Assembly: GCA_022360175.1 (NCBI GenBank)
Contig: JAKSDI010000241.1
Location: forward strand, 1 to 44,325
DNA: 44,325 nucleotides
Source of the DNA: Chitinophagales bacterium
Lineage (GTDB): Bacteria; Bacteroidota; Bacteroidia; Chitinophagales; Saprospiraceae
Direction: 5' to 3'
Position numbers and translations under genes: made by a program. Within the stretch, counting starts at the first letter, position 1, and the number at the start of each line of letters is the position of its first letter. The notes under the pieces were generated by a model. It was given only the letters and a program-made list of their open reading frames with translations. It had not been told where the DNA came from and ran no database searches. This document shows positions 41,401 through 44,325 of the stretch, one piece after another.

Positions 41401-41995
41401 TTCCTCCATCCTTGGAGATAATTACATCTGAGGCAGCAAAGAAAAGTTCAACTTTTTCTCCTCTGTTCCGCTGAGGGATAGTAATGCCTGCAAATACTTC
41501 TAATTTAGCTCCTGCGGGAAGCAATTCCATAGAATTGAAAACTACATTCACAGTAGTATTTCCTATTTCTTTCTCAATAACTAATGGCAAGCTGACTAGG
41601 TCCTCTCCGGTAAGCGTAGAAATGAAATTCCCTGCTGATATAGCAATATCTATTGCCTCTCTCACAGCTTTGACTTCATCGCTTAGGTTTGCATTACCAA
41701 GCCCAATAAGAATGTCATCCAACTTATCATCATCCATTACTGCTTCTGCTACATCATCCGCAATCATGTTCATTAATTGGAGATCTGCCTCTGGTAGATG
41801 AAAAGTTTTTTGAGGCAATTCTTCTGTGATTTGGCTGGCGACAAAAGAAGAATTTATAGAGTCGATATTGATTACTTCCGAAAAACTGCTTGCTGGTAAT
41901 TTGGGAAGCTTTTTTGCGACCGGACCATTATTACAAAAGACGGAAATTGTAATAAAAGTTAATAAGAGAGTTAGGTATATTTTGTGTGTCATCAT
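38405..41995 (-). CDS. Large beta-rich secreted protein of the toxin operon, unknown function
   Basis: 1197 aa from ATG 41995. The frame is open from an ATG at 42046, but those first 17 codons are unlikely and 'MMTHKIYLTLLLTFITISVFC' is a good signal peptide. A helical N-terminal region (about 45-130, IADDVAEAVMDDDKLDDIL) is followed by roughly 1000 residues of alternating beta-strands with repeating themes such as 'GKLVTDVNGAHLWVFDKLQFTGASVEVDLPAF', 'AAIFGSKDSYRYFLVDAFM' and 'GSGQLDLVVAPADDKWHLYVGG', which resemble an elongated or barrel-like extracytoplasmic assembly. Cysteines cluster at the C-terminus (EKCGHPCAN). I recognise no named domain. It lies 28 bases upstream of the fibronectin gene and is the largest partner in the operon, so it may be the export or anchoring component; function unknown. 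Confidence 0.75.
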   Translation of the reverse strand: MMTHKIYLTLLLTFITISVFCNNGPVAKKLPKLPASSFSEVINIDSINSSFVASQITEELPQKTFHLPEADLQLMNMIADDVAEAVMDDDKLDDILIGLGNANLSDEVKAVREAIDIAISAGNFISTLTGEDLVSLPLVIEKEIGNTTVNVVFNSMELLPAGAKLEVFAGITIPQRNRGEKVELFFAASDVIISKDGGIVSGGTLGLLNDVAFELGGSKNKAAVVLNKWEPGSADLANVSKQEKLTYGTFINIGCDGFEEFGVSADIHFSRDWVVKVDDFGNVLNTQDRVQGHFELYVQDWNNLLFENLELQHFALTSWQEMTFAIGNANIDLSDYRNPSSLPTDYLGSIGSSFPNNNTDLWRGVYIERVEITMPKQFKKNCDGFGFNLRDEMDKTHDQEAYTELASLDLNPVYESIYEDYGIASGGPNPASYEPRIPYRPLSSPPVCTTRLKIGAEHLLIDKHGVSGDFYIGGEAPLIGGAKMDQKWSWSLDYVEISLLKSKVDGFAFEGLIAVPIMKENTPLAYEAHINFFDDGHEYYFEAMFEDAVQFPLWNAAQVSLEPGTTLSVSVTPDEFVPTAIINATVSIGNPADYQDDDGGSPVKIPELDVTGLRLQTVAPYIGLADYGSIGFTTGDSKVLNFPVTLNGLAFENHGDTKCALAMDIGLNLMEESDQSVEASGGFKIIGKLVTDVNGAHLWVFDKLQFTGASVEVDLPAFKASGDINIFDNHPIYGKGFSGTLSVTIMGGDGEGETVADAFELEMAAIFGSKDSYRYFLVDAFMRSDAIGIPIPPTPLLINGFGGGAFYHMKPTGYAGDNPPLNTAVDASGLIYQPTTHTKFGIKFAVGLTCPGNTMQGKLTAIIRFDQNLALQNITFWGVMEFIKGVPPGQERTEPEIQDEIADVALSEEDMHSKDQQEVEDTEGKIVAQLGLSFDFDGGFDIHGYAGVFFNNPELGLVGSGQLDLVVAPADDKWHLYVGGYSDGSVEVEPFFSTEEDASMVLYPATASMEIDGIEISADAYFLTGNDLPGPPPIHPEAAAYFGESVSSNRDKLNCAGRSPASATGLAFGASTFFSFKKKVEKKILGVKIKVLNVDASGGIGFDIALLKYDKEEACSENGQSPQGINGFRATGLTWAFVDAQGKVLGIPFPALGVGVKLNADVVNPSYFDATVVINFIKKFQFGIDFGEKCGHPCAN

Positions 41996-42082
41996 CAAAC
42001 TGATGTTTTGTACATACCCATAGCAGTACCCATACATTGAGGGCAATGTTGCAGGAGGGTAATAATCAAATTTTAAATTCAG

Positions 42083-42100
42083 GAACAGCGCGTACTGTTC
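42083..42100. repeat. Short hairpin between the first two operon genes
   Basis: GAACAG, loop CGCGTA, CTGTTC. It lies in the 146-base gap between the helical protein and the large beta-rich protein. It could act as a partial terminator or a processing site; weak evidence. Confidence 0.3.
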
Positions 42101-42141
42101 GTATTACAAAGAAAAAGCGTTTTTTAGTGTAAAATCATGTC

Positions 42142-43056
42142 TTAGTATATGTTAGGGTTTAAAGTATATTTACCTGTGTTTGCTTCAATCCAGTCTCTCA
42201 CTATACCTAAAGCTTTAGGATAATCCTCCACTTCCAGATCTCCCGTAGTGGCATTTACAGAAACGGGAAAATTATTTATGACTGGAGCTAACATTTCAAT
42301 GATTCTGTATGCACAGATTATCTGTCCACTTGCCTCTGCACTTGCCGGGCTACAATCTTTTTCATTACTTAATACAATTTTCATTAAGTAATCTATAGCC
42401 TTATTTTGTCGCACATAAATTAGAAGGGGAGCAACCTGGTATACAAAATTATCATGAATAGCTAAACTTGCTACATTACTCATCATCTCATTCAGTTTTT
42501 GATCATCTCCGCAGCGGACGAGTGCAAGATTATATGACTGATTCAAGCTATTAGGAAGATCGCCTGCCTGATTTTTGAAACTTATAAGTTCGCCCCGCAT
42601 CTGTAAGAAGCCTGCCAGCATAATATAATCGCTGAGATAGGGCGTTTGTAAGACGAGTAATTGCTTTAAATGTGCTTTAGCTCTTTCATCAAAGTCATTC
42701 AAATCGTGGCGCTTTAAGCTACTGGAAATAAGTGAATTGGGTTTTGATGGAGCGTTTTTAGCAACTTCTAGTAATAGGTTTATAGCTTCAGTTCTACTAT
42801 CTTTTATTTGGTGGTGCTTAGCAATGTGAGTTAGTAACTTAACAGCATCGTATTGGACCTCGGCTTGTTGTATATAAGGTTGTAAATCAGAAATGATTTC
42901 TGCATCCTTGTACCAACTATTGTACTGTGATTTTGGTAGGATTTTTTTATTCCCTTTCTGAATGCTTTCAAAGTATTCTTTTAATACATCCTGGGCATAC
43001 AGGGGAGAATGACCAATTATAGTTAATGCTATTATATGAAGAAACACTATACGCAT
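42142..43056 (-). CDS. Secreted helical (HEAT-like) protein, first gene of the toxin operon
   Basis: 304 aa. Signal peptide to about residue 22 (LHIIALTIIGHSPLYAQ). The rest is predicted to be almost entirely alpha-helical, with pairs of helices resembling HEAT or armadillo-type repeats ('YDAVKLLTHIAKHHQIKDSRTEAINLLLEVAKNA', 'RAKAHLKQLLVLQTPYLSDYIMLAGFLQM', 'QVAPLLIYVRQNKAIDYLMKIVLS'). No named family recognised. It is the first gene of the minus-strand run and has a promoter-like box about 145 bases upstream; a 146-base gap separates it from the next gene, so membership of the operon is likely but not certain. Confidence 0.75.
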   Translation of the reverse strand: MRIVFLHIIALTIIGHSPLYAQDVLKEYFESIQKGNKKILPKSQYNSWYKDAEIISDLQPYIQQAEVQYDAVKLLTHIAKHHQIKDSRTEAINLLLEVAKNAPSKPNSLISSSLKRHDLNDFDERAKAHLKQLLVLQTPYLSDYIMLAGFLQMRGELISFKNQAGDLPNSLNQSYNLALVRCGDDQKLNEMMSNVASLAIHDNFVYQVAPLLIYVRQNKAIDYLMKIVLSNEKDCSPASAEASGQIICAYRIIEMLAPVINNFPVSVNATTGDLEVEDYPKALGIVRDWIEANTGKYTLNPNIY

Positions 43057-43201
43057 GAGAGAGCTAGTTGTTATTGTGTATAATAAACTCCAATAGGCTA
43101 AAGCTATATGTTACTTCTGCCAAAAGAGTAAATCTAAATCCAATACCAACAATATTTCCTTTTGAAATGTGGTAGAGGAGAACGCTTAATTAATACATTG
43201 G

Positions 43202-43209
43202 CAAATGTA
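43202..43209 (-). promoter_or_regulatory. Possible -7 box of the toxin operon
   Basis: The minus strand reads TACATTTG, an exact fit to TAnnTTTG and the same octamer as at 18113-18120. No clear TTTG -33 element is seen. The transcript would begin about 140 bases before the ATG at 43056. Confidence 0.4.
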
Positions 43210-43416
43210 TAAAAAATAATTCTTATCTAAGCTGAATCATTACCATTTTTTGAAAAATAAAATTGAGTTTACATTAGTAGGAGGGAATCTATGATTTGAA
43301 ACACTAATAATTGAAAATAATAATTATTTAGGTACGGCTAGCTAATATTTTTTAGCGTAAAAAGTCAAGCTTGAGTGTAAAAGATTATTCTCTAAAACAT
43401 CAAACTTTATTTTCCT

Positions 43417-43424
43417 TACTTTTG
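43417..43424 (+). promoter_or_regulatory. Possible -7 box of folD
   Basis: TACTTTTG fits TAnnTTTG and lies 34 bases before the folD ATG, a plausible distance. No clear -33 element. Confidence 0.4.
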
Positions 43425-43458
43425 TCATTTTATTATTAAGAGCATAAAACACGCCCTG

Positions 43459-44325
43459 ATGGATAACTTACTCGATGGAAAGCAACTAGCAAAAGATATT
43501 AGAGCAGAATTGGCTGCTGAGGTAGAAGCAATTAAAAAGGCCGGAGGGAAAATTCCTCATTTGGCAGCTGTATTGGTAGGAGACGATCCTGCTAGCCAGG
43601 TATATGTACGAAGTAAAGTGCGGTCATGTGAAAAAGTAGGATTTAATTCTACGCTGATTCGTAAGCCTGCTGATGCAAGCGAAGCAGAAATTCTGGCAGC
43701 AGTGGAAGAGTTGAATCAAAATGATGATGTGGATGGTTTTATTGTTCAGCTACCACTACCCAAACATATCGATGAAGAAAAGGTTACTTTAGCAATTCGT
43801 CCGGAAAAAGATGTTGATGGCTTTCATCCTGTTAATTTTGGGCGTATGGCGCAAGGTTTACCTTGTTATCTGCCAGCTACTCCTGCCGGTATATTAGAAA
43901 TGATTCGTAGATATGAAGTTCCTACAGAAGGTAAAGAAGTTGTGGTCTTAGGCCGCTCTAATATAGTAGGTAGCCCAATGAGTATTTTGTTAGGAAGGAA
44001 GGCCTATCCTGGAAACGCTACCGTTACTCTGTGTCATAGCCGAACAAAAGATTTAAAATTTCACACCCAGCGAGCAGATATTTTGGTAGCAGCAATTGGA
44101 ATTCCAGAATTTGTGAAAGCTGATATGGTGAAAGATGGAGTTGTTGTGATTGATGTTGGAATCAATAGGGTAGATGCTCCTGATCGTGAAAAAGGATACC
44201 GCCTTTGCGGTGATGTCGATTTTAATGAAGTGGCACCCAAAGCTAGTTTGATTACTCCGGTACCTGGCGGTGTGGGACAATTGACAGTCGTTTCCCTTTT
44301 GATTAATACTCTGAAGGCAGCAAAA
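43459..44325 (+). CDS. folD: Bifunctional methylenetetrahydrofolate dehydrogenase / cyclohydrolase (partial, cut by window end)
   Basis: 289 codons are visible from ATG 43459 to the window end without a stop; the family is about 285-300 aa, so very little is missing. The enzyme interconverts 5,10-methylene-, 5,10-methenyl- and 10-formyl-tetrahydrofolate with NADP. Visible motifs are 'GDDPASQVYVRSKVRSCEKVG' with the catalytic Lys53 (YVxxK), 'DGFIVQLPLP', 'DVDGFHPVN', 'ATPAGILEMI', the nucleotide-binding 'GRSNIVGSPMS', and the closing 'TPVPGGVGQLTV', where Gln-Leu replaces the more common Pro-Met. It is a cytosolic housekeeping gene, divergent from the toxin operon. Confidence 0.95.
   Translation, partial: MDNLLDGKQLAKDIRAELAAEVEAIKKAGGKIPHLAAVLVGDDPASQVYVRSKVRSCEKVGFNSTLIRKPADASEAEILAAVEELNQNDDVDGFIVQLPLPKHIDEEKVTLAIRPEKDVDGFHPVNFGRMAQGLPCYLPATPAGILEMIRRYEVPTEGKEVVVLGRSNIVGSPMSILLGRKAYPGNATVTLCHSRTKDLKFHTQRADILVAAIGIPEFVKADMVKDGVVVIDVGINRVDAPDREKGYRLCGDVDFNEVAPKASLITPVPGGVGQLTVVSLLINTLKAAK

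Larger units (their letters stand above)
43057..43458. other. Divergent promoter region between toxin operon and folD
   Basis: 402 AT-rich bases with no gene. It holds promoter-like boxes for both directions (43202-43209 minus, 43417-43424 plus). I see no strong hairpin or operator-like palindrome. Confidence 0.5.

Overview
The window looks like a chromosomal segment of a free-living, T9SS-carrying member of the Bacteroidota. A Saprospiria-type organism is my guess; nothing here fixes the genus. The basis is: two giant secreted proteins ending in the type B (CHU_C / 'gliding motility-associated') sorting domain, a PorP/SprF-family partner, SprB-type repeats, TANFOR-like and thrombospondin type 3 modules, almost no Shine-Dalgarno signals, and promoter-like TAnnTTTG boxes. 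By eye the DNA is about 40% G+C, with clearly AT-richer islands around 20.5-23.3 kb and 24-27 kb.

Layout. 1-677: no convincing gene, but hairpins and two copies of a dispersed palindromic repeat. 0.68-5.4 kb: a C-type-lectin lipoprotein, a convergent Met gamma-lyase/cystathionine gamma-synthase-family enzyme, then a plus-strand housekeeping operon (RluD-like pseudouridine synthase, DUF1415 protein, acyl-CoA reductase). 5.6-10.6 kb: a 1285-aa T9SS type B secreted protein followed by a secreted C1 (bleomycin hydrolase-like) peptidase. 10.6-17.9 kb, minus strand: an 1837-aa SprB-like adhesin (CUB, PKD, two P-domains, ten SprB repeats, CHU_C), its SprF-like partner, and a TrmH/SpoU RNA methyltransferase. 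18.3-20.1 kb: an outer-membrane beta-barrel protein of unknown role.

20.5-43.1 kb, all minus strand, is the notable region. A five-gene run (helical HEAT-like protein, 1213-ORF beta-rich secreted protein, fibronectin III protein, lamin-tail-domain protein, then a 3750-aa giant) ends in a small gene overlapping the giant's stop codon as TAATG. The giant has a TANFOR-like N-terminus, a long Cys/Asp-rich thrombospondin type 3 stalk, an HELGH zinc metalloprotease with an NLMDY Met-turn, helical and hydrophobic pre-toxin segments, and a C-terminal ADP-ribosyltransferase fold (R3638, S3668, E3721). I read it as a polymorphic toxin with its cognate immunity gene. It is followed, behind a perfect 19-bp inverted repeat, by five small unrelated AT-rich genes that resemble a reservoir of orphan immunity genes. 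The four co-transcribed secreted proteins upstream, and perhaps the beta-barrel downstream, are candidates for the toxin's export, display or assembly apparatus. This is the best candidate for a little-described system in the window.

43.4 kb to the end: folD, divergent from the toxin operon and cut by the window edge just before its stop codon.
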